A DNA stretch of 40,796 bases from an uncultured Clostridia bacterium (GTDB lineage: Bacteria; Bacillota; Clostridia; TANB77; CAG-508). The position numbers were made by a program, and so were the translations under genes. The notes under the pieces were generated by a model, which saw nothing but the letters and a program-made list of their open reading frames with translations, was not told where the DNA came from and searched no databases. Below are positions 18,888 through 29,885 of the stretch, piece after piece (position 1 is the stretch's first letter; the number at the start of each line of letters is the position of its first letter). The DNA is taken from the NCBI GenBank assembly GCA_947631745.1, contig CANRMM010000008.1:1-40796 (forward strand). Direction: 5' to 3'.

Positions 18888-19413
18888 AAAAATAAAGCAA
18901 TGGCTTCAAAGTGATAAAGGAGTAAAACTAATAATAATTTTAGGAATATTAGGTATGGGATTTATACTGATATCATCATTTCTACCGAAAAAAGAAAACA
19001 ATGTATCCAACTCAAATGAAAAATCACTTTCAACCATATCAGATGATGAAGATATAGCAAAGTATTGTGATAACTTAAACAATAAATTAGAAAAAATATT
19101 ATCTTCTATTGATGGAGTTGGTGAATGTCAAGTTTGTGTTACTACAAATGGTACATCACAATATTCATATGCAAAGAATAAAGATGAATCAACATGGAAC
19201 GAAAAGCAGGAGGTAGAACAAAAATATGTAATAGTAAAAAAAGAAAATAATGAAATACCTATTATAGAATCAATATACAACCCCGAAATCAATGGTGTTG
19301 TAATTGTATGTGAAGGAGGCAATAGCAATGTAGTAAAAGAAAAAGTATATAAAGCTGTAGCGGCATTATTAAATATTAAAACAGATAAAATATATGTTGC
19401 CAAGTTAAAATAA
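18868..19413 (+). CDS. spoIIIAG: Stage III sporulation protein AG
   Basis: Single TM, KLEKILSSIDGVGECQVCVTT; TTG start at 18868 with RBS. Confidence 0.92.
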   Translation: MQKEQIEKIKQWLQSDKGVKLIIILGILGMGFILISSFLPKKENNVSNSNEKSLSTISDDEDIAKYCDNLNNKLEKILSSIDGVGECQVCVTTNGTSQYSYAKNKDESTWNEKQEVEQKYVIVKKENNEIPIIESIYNPEINGVVIVCEGGNSNVVKEKVYKAVAALLNIKTDKIYVAKLK

Positions 19414-19439
19414 AAATAAGAAAGAGAGGATTACCCTAT

Positions 19440-20120
19440 ATGAAAAAGCCATCTTTAATTATCGGAAAAAAACAGATAATATTATCTTGCTTAACACTAA
19501 TGCTTGCAGTTGCTGTTTATGTCAACTATGCTATATCGAAAAAAGAAATAGACACCGTAGATACAAATCAACTTAATAATGTTGTATCTTATGGGGATAC
19601 TGAATTTGTAAATGCTGCTGCATCTGAAGAAAAAAATAAAGATAAAGATAATGATAAAAAAAATGAAAACAATAACACTAATGCAAAAGATACTACAAAA
19701 GAATCAAATGTTAAACAAGATAATAAAAATAATATTGATATTGACAAAGAACTTGAAAACATGACATCATCTGATGATTATTTTGCACAAGCCAGATTAG
19801 AGAGAACAGCAAGCAGAGATGAAAGCGTAGCTATGATGCAATCTATTATGGGCGGTGGAGATAGAACAGAAGATGAACTTGTAACTGATGCAATAGCTGC
19901 TGTAGAAACATCAAAATTGATAGAAAGTGAAAGCACTATTGAAAATTTAATAAAATCTCAAGGATATAAAGATTGCATTGTGTACTTAGATGGCGAAAAT
20001 GCCAAGGTTGTTGTACAGACAGAAGGACTAGATGCTGGTCAGGCTGCTGCAATAAAAGAAGCCATTTTAGGTGAAGTTACAATTCAAGCAGAAAATATTC
20101 GAATTTTTGAAGTAAAATAG
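19440..20120 (+). CDS. spoIIIAH: Stage III sporulation protein AH
   Basis: N-terminal TM, charged linker, C-terminal YscJ-like region; last operon gene. Confidence 0.93.
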   Translation: MKKPSLIIGKKQIILSCLTLMLAVAVYVNYAISKKEIDTVDTNQLNNVVSYGDTEFVNAAASEEKNKDKDNDKKNENNNTNAKDTTKESNVKQDNKNNIDIDKELENMTSSDDYFAQARLERTASRDESVAMMQSIMGGGDRTEDELVTDAIAAVETSKLIESESTIENLIKSQGYKDCIVYLDGENAKVVVQTEGLDAGQAAAIKEAILGEVTIQAENIRIFEVK

Positions 20121-20149
20121 TTGTGTAATTCATTTTTTTTTGGTATAAT
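20121..20149 (+). promoter_or_regulatory. Putative sigma-A promoter upstream of the nusB leader
   Basis: TTGTGT-N17-TATAAT. Confidence 0.55.
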
Positions 20150-20181
20150 ATAAAGTGAAGGGTCTCATTAAAATAGATTCG

Positions 20182-20256
20182 CAGCAACTTTAAAATATAC
20201 CTTATATATTTTCATAAAAAGTTGTTGCCATCATATTTTGATGGCAACTTCTTTTA
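20182..20256 (+). promoter_or_regulatory. Candidate attenuator: terminator with competing upstream pairing in the nusB leader
   Basis: GTTGCCATCA-TATTT-TGATGGCAAC then ttctttta; alternative pairing CAGCAACTTT (20182-20191) with AAAGTTGTTG (20218-20227) overlaps the 5' terminator arm. Confidence 0.5.
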
Positions 20257-20289
20257 TATCTTATTTTTATTACTGGAGGTAATTATAAT

Positions 20290-20703
20290 ATGAAAAGACA
20301 TGAAATTAGAGAATGTGCATTTTTAATATTATTTGAAACACAATTCAGAGAAGACTCACCAGAGGAATTATATTCTCTTGCTGAAGATGTACAATCTATT
20401 ACAATAAATCAGGATGTAAAAAATCTTGTCGAAGGTACAATATCAAACAAAGAAAAATTAAATTCAATATTAGAAAAATATAGCAAAAAAAGAGCAATTA
20501 ATAGAATACCTAAACTACATATAACTATATTGCAATTAGCATTCTATGAAATACTCTTTGAAGAAAATATTCCTTTGAATGTAGCTATATCAGAAGCAAT
20601 CCAGTTAGCACAAGACTATGGATGCCAGGAAGATGTTTCTTTTATAAACGGTGTCTTAGGTGAATATTCAAGAAATAATACTATAAACACTAGTGAGGCA
20701 TAA
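20290..20703 (+). CDS. nusB: Transcription antitermination factor NusB
   Basis: MKRHEIRECAFLILFE; IPLNVAISEAIQLAQDYG; SFINGVLGE. Confidence 0.94.
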   Translation: MKRHEIRECAFLILFETQFREDSPEELYSLAEDVQSITINQDVKNLVEGTISNKEKLNSILEKYSKKRAINRIPKLHITILQLAFYEILFEENIPLNVAISEAIQLAQDYGCQEDVSFINGVLGEYSRNNTINTSEA

Positions 20704-20708
20704 ATAAA

Positions 20709-21665
20709 ATGGGAGTTTATTTAGGAATTGATACGAGTAATTATACAACATCCTGCTCATTGTTTTCTAATAATTTTGATAATATTAAAAATATGATTCA
20801 AGAAAAAAAACTACTCCCTGTAAAAAATGGAGAAGCTGGACTACGCCAAAGTGAAGCAGTCTTTCATCATACAAAACAATTGGGTATTGTATTTGAAAAA
20901 TTATTTTCAAAAGCAGAATATAACAAACTAAATGGAATAGGTGTTACTATAAAACCAAGAAATCAGGAAGATTCATATATGCCATGTTTTATATGTGGTG
21001 AAAATACTGCTGACATTATTGGAACAGTAATGAATATACCTGTTTTTAAAACATCCCACCAAGTAAATCATATTTTGGCTGCTCTTTACTCAGCAAATAA
21101 ATTATGTTTATTAAATAATAAATTTATAGCCTTTCATGTAAGTGGAGGAACTACAGATTGCCTCCTATGTTCACCAGATAACAAAGATATAATTACTATA
21201 AATCAAATAGGAACATCTATGGACTTAAAAGCAGGACAAGCAATTGACCGGATAGGTTTAGCAATGGGACTTCAATTTCCATGTGGAAGAGAATTAGAAA
21301 AATTATCAGAGAACAGCAATAAAACTTTTAAAACAAAACCAATTGTAAGAAATGGAAACTGCTGTATTTCCGGATTAGAAAACAAATGTAAGCATATGTT
21401 GAATACAGATTTTTCAAAAGAAGATGTTGCTAAGTTTTGCTTATCTTATATTGAAAATACAATATCTGAAATGGTCTCATATGCTATATCATTACACGGG
21501 AACTTACCTATAATATTTGCTGGCGGCGTTATGTCTAATAAATGGATTAGTACAAATTTAAAAAATAAATATGAAGCTTTTTTTGCTGAACCTGTATATT
21601 CATGTGATAATGCTTGTGGTGCTGCTATATATGCTGCATTAAAATCAGGTGAAAAATTATTTTAA
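20709..21665 (+). CDS. TsaD-like (Kae1/peptidase M22 family) paralog
   Basis: LGIDTSNYTTS, HQVNH metal-type motif, HVSGGTTDCLL, FAGGVMSN. Confidence 0.88.
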   Translation: MGVYLGIDTSNYTTSCSLFSNNFDNIKNMIQEKKLLPVKNGEAGLRQSEAVFHHTKQLGIVFEKLFSKAEYNKLNGIGVTIKPRNQEDSYMPCFICGENTADIIGTVMNIPVFKTSHQVNHILAALYSANKLCLLNNKFIAFHVSGGTTDCLLCSPDNKDIITINQIGTSMDLKAGQAIDRIGLAMGLQFPCGRELEKLSENSNKTFKTKPIVRNGNCCISGLENKCKHMLNTDFSKEDVAKFCLSYIENTISEMVSYAISLHGNLPIIFAGGVMSNKWISTNLKNKYEAFFAEPVYSCDNACGAAIYAALKSGEKLF

Positions 21666-21693
21666 TATACCATAATAAGAAAGGAAAATAAAG

Positions 21694-22587
21694 ATGTTAG
21701 ATGCTAATAATATTATTATGAAAAAAGACATTCAAAATATAGAAACAAAACTAAAAGAACTCATATTAAATACAAAAACTACAACTAAACAAAAGACAGT
21801 TTTAGATGCAATGAATTATTCTATTGAAGCAGGTGGCAAAAGAATGAGACCTGTTTTAATAATAGAATTCTGCAAAATGTGTGGCGGGAGATTGGAAAAA
21901 GCACTTACAACTGCTTGTGCAATGGAAATGATACATACATTTTCTTTGATACATGATGATTTACCTGCTATGGATAATGATGACTATAGAAGAGGAAAGC
22001 TTTCATGCCATAAGGCTTTTAATGAAGCTATAGCTATTTTAGCAGGTGACGCATTATCAGTACATGCTTTCCAAGTAATATTAAATGATAATAATTTATC
22101 AAATGATATAAAAATTAATATTTTAAAATTACTTACACATGCTACAGGTTATGAAGGAATGATTGGTGGTCAAGTTATTGATATAGAAAATGAATCAAAA
22201 AATGACATAACAATTGATGACTTGAAAGCAATGTATAATAAAAAAACAGGAGCTTTAATTGCCTCTTCGTGTGCATTAGGATGTATTATTGCTGACGCTC
22301 CTGCTCATATCATAGAAAAAGCATATGAATATGGAATAAATTTAGGTCTGGCTTTTCAGATTATTGACGATATTTTAGATGTCACAAGTTCTCAGGAGAT
22401 ATTAGGTAAGCCTATAGGAAGTGATAAAGAAGAAAACAAAACTACATTTGTCACAATACTTGGTATAGAAGAAGCAAAAAAACAAGCAAAACAAACAACA
22501 GAAAATGCACTTAAAATATTACAAGAGTTACCTAATAATTCTTTCTTAATAGATTTGACAAAAGAATTATTGACACGAAAAAAATAA
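21694..22587 (+). CDS. ispA: Polyprenyl synthetase / farnesyl diphosphate synthase
   Basis: GGKRMRP, HDDLPAMDNDDYRRG, DDILD. Confidence 0.94.
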   Translation: MLDANNIIMKKDIQNIETKLKELILNTKTTTKQKTVLDAMNYSIEAGGKRMRPVLIIEFCKMCGGRLEKALTTACAMEMIHTFSLIHDDLPAMDNDDYRRGKLSCHKAFNEAIAILAGDALSVHAFQVILNDNNLSNDIKINILKLLTHATGYEGMIGGQVIDIENESKNDITIDDLKAMYNKKTGALIASSCALGCIIADAPAHIIEKAYEYGINLGLAFQIIDDILDVTSSQEILGKPIGSDKEENKTTFVTILGIEEAKKQAKQTTENALKILQELPNNSFLIDLTKELLTRKK

Positions 22588-22633
22588 GGAGTGAAATGTA
22601 CAATGTATAGCAGATACATATGTACAAAATAAA

Positions 22634-24544
22634 ATGGATAATATAAATGAAAAAAATAATACTGCAATGCGTTATCTTTCTACATTAAATCTTCCGAATG
22701 ATGTAAAAAAACTAACATTTGAACAATGTCAAGACTTGTGCAAAGAAATAAGAACCACATTAATTGATACAGTATCTAAAAATGGCGGTCATCTTGCTTC
22801 TAATTTAGGCACAGTTGAATTAACAGTAGCATTGCATAGAATTTTTGAATCTCCAAAGGATAAATTTATATGGGATGTAGGGCATCAATGCTATACACAT
22901 AAAATTTTAACTGGAAGATACAATAAATTTTCAAGTTTAAGAAAGGAAAATGGAATTTCCGGTTTCCCAAAACCAAAAGAATCTGAACATGATATTTTTA
23001 TTAGCGGACATAGCAGTACTGCTATATCAGTAGCAAATGGAGTTGCTGAAGCTATGCGCTTACAAGGAGATGAACATCATACCATAGCAATAATAGGTGA
23101 TGGAGCCATGACCGGAGGTCTTGCATATGAGGGATTAAACAATGCAGGAAAAACTAATAATAATATCATAGTAATATTAAACGATAATACTATGTCAATT
23201 TCAAAAAACGTTGGCTCTCTTGCAAAATACCTTTCTATCCTCAGAAGTACTGAAAGCTACGTAAAAACAAAAAAAGCAGTAGAAAAAAAATTAAACAATA
23301 CGCCTGTTATAGGGAAACATGCTGTTAAGATTCTCAAATCTTCAAAAGATGCTTTAAGAGACACTATGTTTCATTCAATCACAATGTTTGAATACTTAGG
23401 ATTTATATATCTTGGTCCTGTAGATGGTCATAATATAGAGGAATTAGAAGAGGTTTTACTAGCTGCAAAGACATATAGACGCCCTGTTTTTATTCATATA
23501 AAAACTACTAAGGGCAAAGGTTATCTTCCTTCAGAAAAAAATCCTGGTGAATTCCATGGAATATCAAAATTTAACATAGAAACCGGAAATCCTGAAATAT
23601 CAGGAAGCGATACATATTCTGATGTTTTTGGAAAAGAGTTAGTTGATATGGCTCAAAAAGATAATTCCATTTGTGCTGTCACTGCTGCCATGGAACATGG
23701 AACGGGACTACATTATTTCTCAAGAACATTTCCAGATAGATATTATGATGTGGGGATAGCTGAACAACATGCTGTAACATTTGCAGCAGCATTATCTTCT
23801 CAAGGGAAACTTCCTGTTTTTGCTGTGTATTCATCATTTCTTCAACGTGCATATGACCAATTATTACATGATGTATCAATACCAAATATTCATTTAGTAA
23901 TAGCTATTGACAGAGCAGGCGTAGTAGGAGAAGATGGTGAAACTCACCATGGTATGTTTGATGTATCATTTTTAACATCAATTCCAAATACTAAAATTTA
24001 TTCTCCATCATGTTACGATGAACTGAAGTTATGTATGAAAAAAGCTATGTATCAGGATAAAGAACTTGTGTGCGTAAGATATCCACGTGGAAGAGAAAAC
24101 GCAACATTTGATAAAACAAATTTAAATACAGACTACACTCATATATCAGGAAATAAAACAGATACATTAGTCATAACATATGGAAGAATTTATGAAAATC
24201 TATATAATTCGTATATAAAGGCCAAAAAAAATAATATGAACTATGATATATTAAAATTAACATGTATTTTTCCCTTGTCAAATATGATAATAGAAATTTG
24301 TAAGTCATATGATAATATCATTTTCTTTGAAGAATCGTATTATTATGGTGGAATATCTCAAATTTTAGGAGATATTCTTATTCAAAATAATTACCATGGA
24401 AATTATCAGCGAGTAGCACCTAAAAGCTTTATATCGCAAGCCTCAATTCCTGCTCAGCTTGAACATATGGGACTTTCAGAATCTAAAATGTTTGAAAAAA
24501 TAGAACAAAACTTTAAGAGAAGAGGACAGATAAAATGCGTTTAG
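22634..24544 (+). CDS. dxs: 1-deoxy-D-xylulose-5-phosphate synthase
   Basis: GHQCYTHKILTGR, GDGAMTGGLAYEGLNNAG, DRAGVVGEDGETHHGMFD. Confidence 0.96.
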   Translation: MDNINEKNNTAMRYLSTLNLPNDVKKLTFEQCQDLCKEIRTTLIDTVSKNGGHLASNLGTVELTVALHRIFESPKDKFIWDVGHQCYTHKILTGRYNKFSSLRKENGISGFPKPKESEHDIFISGHSSTAISVANGVAEAMRLQGDEHHTIAIIGDGAMTGGLAYEGLNNAGKTNNNIIVILNDNTMSISKNVGSLAKYLSILRSTESYVKTKKAVEKKLNNTPVIGKHAVKILKSSKDALRDTMFHSITMFEYLGFIYLGPVDGHNIEELEEVLLAAKTYRRPVFIHIKTTKGKGYLPSEKNPGEFHGISKFNIETGNPEISGSDTYSDVFGKELVDMAQKDNSICAVTAAMEHGTGLHYFSRTFPDRYYDVGIAEQHAVTFAAALSSQGKLPVFAVYSSFLQRAYDQLLHDVSIPNIHLVIAIDRAGVVGEDGETHHGMFDVSFLTSIPNTKIYSPSCYDELKLCMKKAMYQDKELVCVRYPRGRENATFDKTNLNTDYTHISGNKTDTLVITYGRIYENLYNSYIKAKKNNMNYDILKLTCIFPLSNMIIEICKSYDNIIFFEESYYYGGISQILGDILIQNNYHGNYQRVAPKSFISQASIPAQLEHMGLSESKMFEKIEQNFKRRGQIKCV

Positions 24545-25323
24545 ATACTCTGATGGTTAAAAAAAATCTTGTTTCCAGCAGACAAAGAGCAAAAGAATTG
24601 ATTGTTAAAGAACAAGTAATTGTAAATGATAAAATTTGTAGTAAACCTTCTAAAGAATTTGAAGATGAAGATAATATCATTATACAAGGAAATCAATTGA
24701 AATATGTTGGAAGAGGCGGATTAAAACTGGAAAAAATGATTTGTCACTCTACAATTATATTAAAAGATTTTATTTGTATGGATATAGGGGCATCTACAGG
24801 TGGATTTACAGATTGTATGTTGCAAAATGGTGCTAAAAAAGTGTATGCTGTTGATGTAGGACATTCTCAATTATCAGAAAAATTAAAAAATGATAATCGT
24901 GTAATAAATTTAGAAAAAACAGATATAAGAACATTGCCATATGAAAATATTACCGATGTTATAGATTTCATAACAGTAGATGTTTCTTTCATAGCTTTAC
25001 ATTTAATATTAAAAGACATCTTCAGATTTTTAAAAGATAATGGTTATGCTGTTATTTTAATAAAACCTCAATTTGAAGCTGGAAAAGAGAATATAGGTAA
25101 GAATGGAATTGTTAAATCTAAAAAAGTCCATATAAATGTTTTAAAAAATATCGAATCTGAATTTCATAAAGCCGGATTCTCCTTAGAAGAATTAATTGTT
25201 TCTCCTATTCGTGGAGGCAGTGGAAATATTGAGTATGTTTCTTTAATTAAAAAATCAAATGTATTGCAAAGTAAAATTTTTAACTTTTATGAAATTGTAG
25301 AAAGAGCCTTTTCGGATTCTTAA
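24535..25323 (+). CDS. tlyA: TlyA-family rRNA methyltransferase/hemolysin-like protein
   Basis: S4 domain start MRLDTLMVKKNLVSSRQRAKELI; DIGASTGGFTDCMLQNGAKKVYAVDVG. Confidence 0.94.
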   Translation: MRLDTLMVKKNLVSSRQRAKELIVKEQVIVNDKICSKPSKEFEDEDNIIIQGNQLKYVGRGGLKLEKMICHSTIILKDFICMDIGASTGGFTDCMLQNGAKKVYAVDVGHSQLSEKLKNDNRVINLEKTDIRTLPYENITDVIDFITVDVSFIALHLILKDIFRFLKDNGYAVILIKPQFEAGKENIGKNGIVKSKKVHINVLKNIESEFHKAGFSLEELIVSPIRGGSGNIEYVSLIKKSNVLQSKIFNFYEIVERAFSDS

Positions 25324-25344
25324 TTATTAAAGGAGTTCATGATA

Positions 25345-26211
25345 ATGAAAGCAGTTGTTATTCCTAATATACAAAAAGAAAAAGCCTTGTCTTGTACTCA
25401 AAATGTATGTAAACAACTACATCAATATCAAATAAAATCAATAATAGATTGTAATTTAAAAAAGTATTTTGATGAAAAACCATATATATCATTTCAACCA
25501 ATTTCTCAAGCTACAAATGAAGCTGATTTTGCAATTGCAATTGGGGGAGATGGTACGATTTTAAGGTGTGCTAAATATGCAATTGGCAAAAACATCTCTC
25601 TGCTTGGTATAAATACTGGAACCCTTGGGTTTATGGCATCTATAGAGTCTGAACAATTGAATGAACTTTCACGGCTTAAAAGTGGAGATTATCGTATTTC
25701 AAAACGTATGATGATTTGTGGAGATTTAATTGATTCCCATGGAAATATTATTTATCATTGTACTGCATTAAACGATATAACTGTAAATCGTCAGTTTTCA
25801 AGAGTATTTGATTTTGAAGTTTATAGAAATGATGTATTATTAGGCTCATATCGCTCTGATGGCGTAATATTTAGCACTCCAACTGGTTCTACTGCTTATG
25901 CACTTTCAGCTGGTGGCCCGATAATAGAGCCTGAATTTCCTTGTATTGAACTTTCCTTGATTTGTCCTCATGTATATTTTGCAAGACCAATATTATTTTC
26001 TCCAGAAACTAAATTACGTGTAGTTCTAAAGACTCGCCATATAAACGACAGTTATATTTGTGCCGACGGGGAAGCTCCTATCATGTTTAAAGAAAATTAT
26101 ATTTTAGAAGTATACCGTTCGCCTTATGAACTGAATTTAATTGATTTAAGCGGTAATACCTTTTTTGATTCTTTAAGCAATAAGCTTATTCAACCTTTAA
26201 AAAGAATATAG
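25345..26211 (+). CDS. nadK: NAD kinase
   Basis: AIGGDGTILRCA, GINTGTLGFMA, TPTGSTAYALSAGGPI. Confidence 0.95.
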   Translation: MKAVVIPNIQKEKALSCTQNVCKQLHQYQIKSIIDCNLKKYFDEKPYISFQPISQATNEADFAIAIGGDGTILRCAKYAIGKNISLLGINTGTLGFMASIESEQLNELSRLKSGDYRISKRMMICGDLIDSHGNIIYHCTALNDITVNRQFSRVFDFEVYRNDVLLGSYRSDGVIFSTPTGSTAYALSAGGPIIEPEFPCIELSLICPHVYFARPILFSPETKLRVVLKTRHINDSYICADGEAPIMFKENYILEVYRSPYELNLIDLSGNTFFDSLSNKLIQPLKRI

Positions 26212-26232
26212 ATAGAAGGGCGTGTATCAAAA

Positions 26233-26673
26233 TTGAAAAAAGAGCGTCAACAGATAATTAAGGATTTAATTGAGGAATATGATATTTCTACACAGAGAGA
26301 TTTACAATATCTTTTAGAACAAAAAGGATTTATTGTAACACAAGCTACACTTTCAAGAGATATACGGGAATTAAAAATAATAAAACAACATATTGAAAAT
26401 GGTGGAGTCAAATATATTATTCCTTCTAAACCTAATATGTCTGAAAACATTTTACATGAAGCTATCCTTAATATAGACTGCGCTGGTTATATGGTTGTAA
26501 TTCATTGTCAATCTGGTATGGCACAAGCTACTTGTGCTTCATTGGATGGAATACATAATAAAAATATTGTAGGAACTATTGCAGGAGATGATACTATTTT
26601 TGTTTTAATGCATACAGAGACACAAGCCATAGATTTTGTAAAAAAATATCAAGAGGATGGAGGAATACTATAA
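26233..26673 (+). CDS. argR: Arginine repressor
   Basis: KKERQQIIKDLIEEYDISTQRDLQYLLEQKGFIVTQATLSRDIRELKI; GTIAGDDTIFVL; TTG start. Confidence 0.94.
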   Translation: MKKERQQIIKDLIEEYDISTQRDLQYLLEQKGFIVTQATLSRDIRELKIIKQHIENGGVKYIIPSKPNMSENILHEAILNIDCAGYMVVIHCQSGMAQATCASLDGIHNKNIVGTIAGDDTIFVLMHTETQAIDFVKKYQEDGGIL

Positions 26674-28334
26674 TGCTAAAAGAATTGTATATTGAAAATC
26701 TTGCTGTTATCGAACGTGCTTTTATACCTTTTTCTTCTAATTTTAATATATTTACTGGAGAAACAGGAGCAGGAAAATCTATTTTAATTCATGGTGTTAG
26801 TGCAATTTTAGGTTACAGAGTTAGTAAAGAACTTGTTCGCACAGGATGCAAAAAAGCAATCATTTCTGCATTATTTTGTGATATACCATCTAAAGTTGTG
26901 GAAATACTTGAATCTATGGGTTTTTTATGCTCTGACAATGAATTGATGCTTACAAGAGAAATATCTTCAGATGGTGGAAGTGTAGCACGTATAAATAACA
27001 GAACTACTACTATTGCAACATTAAAAGAAATAGGTAGCCTTCTCGTTGCAATACATGGACAACATGATAATCAAGTTCTATTATCATCGGAAAATCATAT
27101 AAATTTAATTGACAATTTTGGGGGATGTGAATCTTTTTTAAATGATTATCATAAAAGCTTTAAAGAATTACAGTTAGTTTCAAGAAAACTTAGTAAACTG
27201 CAAAATAAAAAACAAGAAATTAATCAAAAAGTAATTCCAATGCAAAATCTTTTAAATGAAATGGAAGCTCTTGATTTAAAAGAAGGGGAAGAAACGACAA
27301 TAGAAGAAGAACTATTTAAATTGCAGAAAAAAGAAAATATGTTATCATCAATAGATGAAGTTAATTTTATTTTAAATAATGAGCAGGAGGGGATAATATC
27401 AAATCTTGACAAAGCCGGGAAAATTCTAAATGAGTACGAAAATGATGATTTTATAAGCATATTTAAAAGGTTGCAAAAAATCAAATTAGAAATTATTGAT
27501 ATTTCAGAAATGATTACTGAAATTACAATTAAAACAGATATTGATACTGTATATATACAAAGTTTAAAAGATAGATTAGCACTTTTGCAAGGTATTTCTA
27601 AAAAATATCTATGCCCTTGCGATACTTTAATACAACAAATTAAAGAAACTCAGAAACTCATAGATTCTTCTTCATATTATGATAAAGAAATTGATGATTT
27701 AAAACATAGAAAAAAAAATTTGCTTAATGAAGTATCTGTAAAAGCTAAAATGCTTTCACAAAAAAGAAAAGATGCAATATACAGATTTGAAAAAGCCATA
27801 ATGGAACAGTTACAATTTCTAAATATGCAGGATACTATTATCAAAGTGAAACAAGAATCAACTAAACTCACTATAAATGGTATGGACTCTATGGAAATAT
27901 TTATTTCTGCTAATAAAGGAGAATCATTAAAACCATTATCAAAAGTAGCCTCTGGAGGAGAATTATCAAGAATTATGCTTGCATTGAAATGTGTAATTGC
28001 TAATCAAGATAATATACCTACAATGATTTTTGATGAAATTGATACAGGCGTCAGCGGACGAGCAGCTCAAAAAATAGGACTAAAACTACAAGAAGTTTCC
28101 AGAACCAGTCAAGTTATATGTATAACTCACCTTTCACAGATTGCTGTAATGGCTGATCACCACCTGCTCATTGAGAAAAAAGTAAATGAAAATAACAGAA
28201 CAGCTACTAATGTTACTTTATTATCATTTGAAGAACGTGTAAATGAAATTGCACGAATCATGAGTGGCGATAATCCAAGTGATTTAATGCTGAAAAGTGC
28301 AAGGGAAGAACTATTACAATCTCAAAAAATTTAA
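26673..28334 (+). CDS. recN: DNA repair protein RecN
   Basis: MLKELYIENLAVIERAFIPF, FTGETGAGKSILIHG, SGGELSRIMLALK, FDEIDTGVSG. Confidence 0.96.
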   Translation: MLKELYIENLAVIERAFIPFSSNFNIFTGETGAGKSILIHGVSAILGYRVSKELVRTGCKKAIISALFCDIPSKVVEILESMGFLCSDNELMLTREISSDGGSVARINNRTTTIATLKEIGSLLVAIHGQHDNQVLLSSENHINLIDNFGGCESFLNDYHKSFKELQLVSRKLSKLQNKKQEINQKVIPMQNLLNEMEALDLKEGEETTIEEELFKLQKKENMLSSIDEVNFILNNEQEGIISNLDKAGKILNEYENDDFISIFKRLQKIKLEIIDISEMITEITIKTDIDTVYIQSLKDRLALLQGISKKYLCPCDTLIQQIKETQKLIDSSSYYDKEIDDLKHRKKNLLNEVSVKAKMLSQKRKDAIYRFEKAIMEQLQFLNMQDTIIKVKQESTKLTINGMDSMEIFISANKGESLKPLSKVASGGELSRIMLALKCVIANQDNIPTMIFDEIDTGVSGRAAQKIGLKLQEVSRTSQVICITHLSQIAVMADHHLLIEKKVNENNRTATNVTLLSFEERVNEIARIMSGDNPSDLMLKSAREELLQSQKI

Positions 28335-28352
28335 TATTATTTTTTTATGTAT

Positions 28353-28394
28353 AAAACTCTGCAAAATGAGAAATCATAATTGCAGGGTTTTTTT
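28353..28394 (+). terminator. Rho-independent terminator
   Basis: AAACTCTGCAA...TTGCAGGGTTTTTTT. Confidence 0.75.
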
Positions 28395-28407
28395 ATATTT
28401 ATATTAG

Positions 28408-29691
<1,284 letters not shown>

Positions 29692-29704
29692 TAAATATTT
29701 AAAT

Positions 29705-29749
29705 AAATCAGTAGTTTAATATTTTATAATAATTAAACTACTGATTTTT
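29705..29749. terminator. Rho-independent terminator
   Basis: AAATCAGTAGTTTAAT...ATTAAACTACTGATTTTT. Confidence 0.8.
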
Positions 29750-29820
29750 AAATATAATTGTTATAATTATCAAAAAAGCAATTATTTTTTATATGATAAT
29801 AAAAAATTTTTTATTATAGC

Positions 29821-29849
29821 TTGATTTATTGAGATTTATTATGTATAAT
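29821..29849 (+). promoter_or_regulatory. Sigma-A type promoter for dapF-dapL
   Basis: TTGATT-N17-TATAAT. Confidence 0.5.
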
Positions 29850-29885
29850 AGAAGGGTGATATTTCATAGATTGGAAGTGTAAGAT

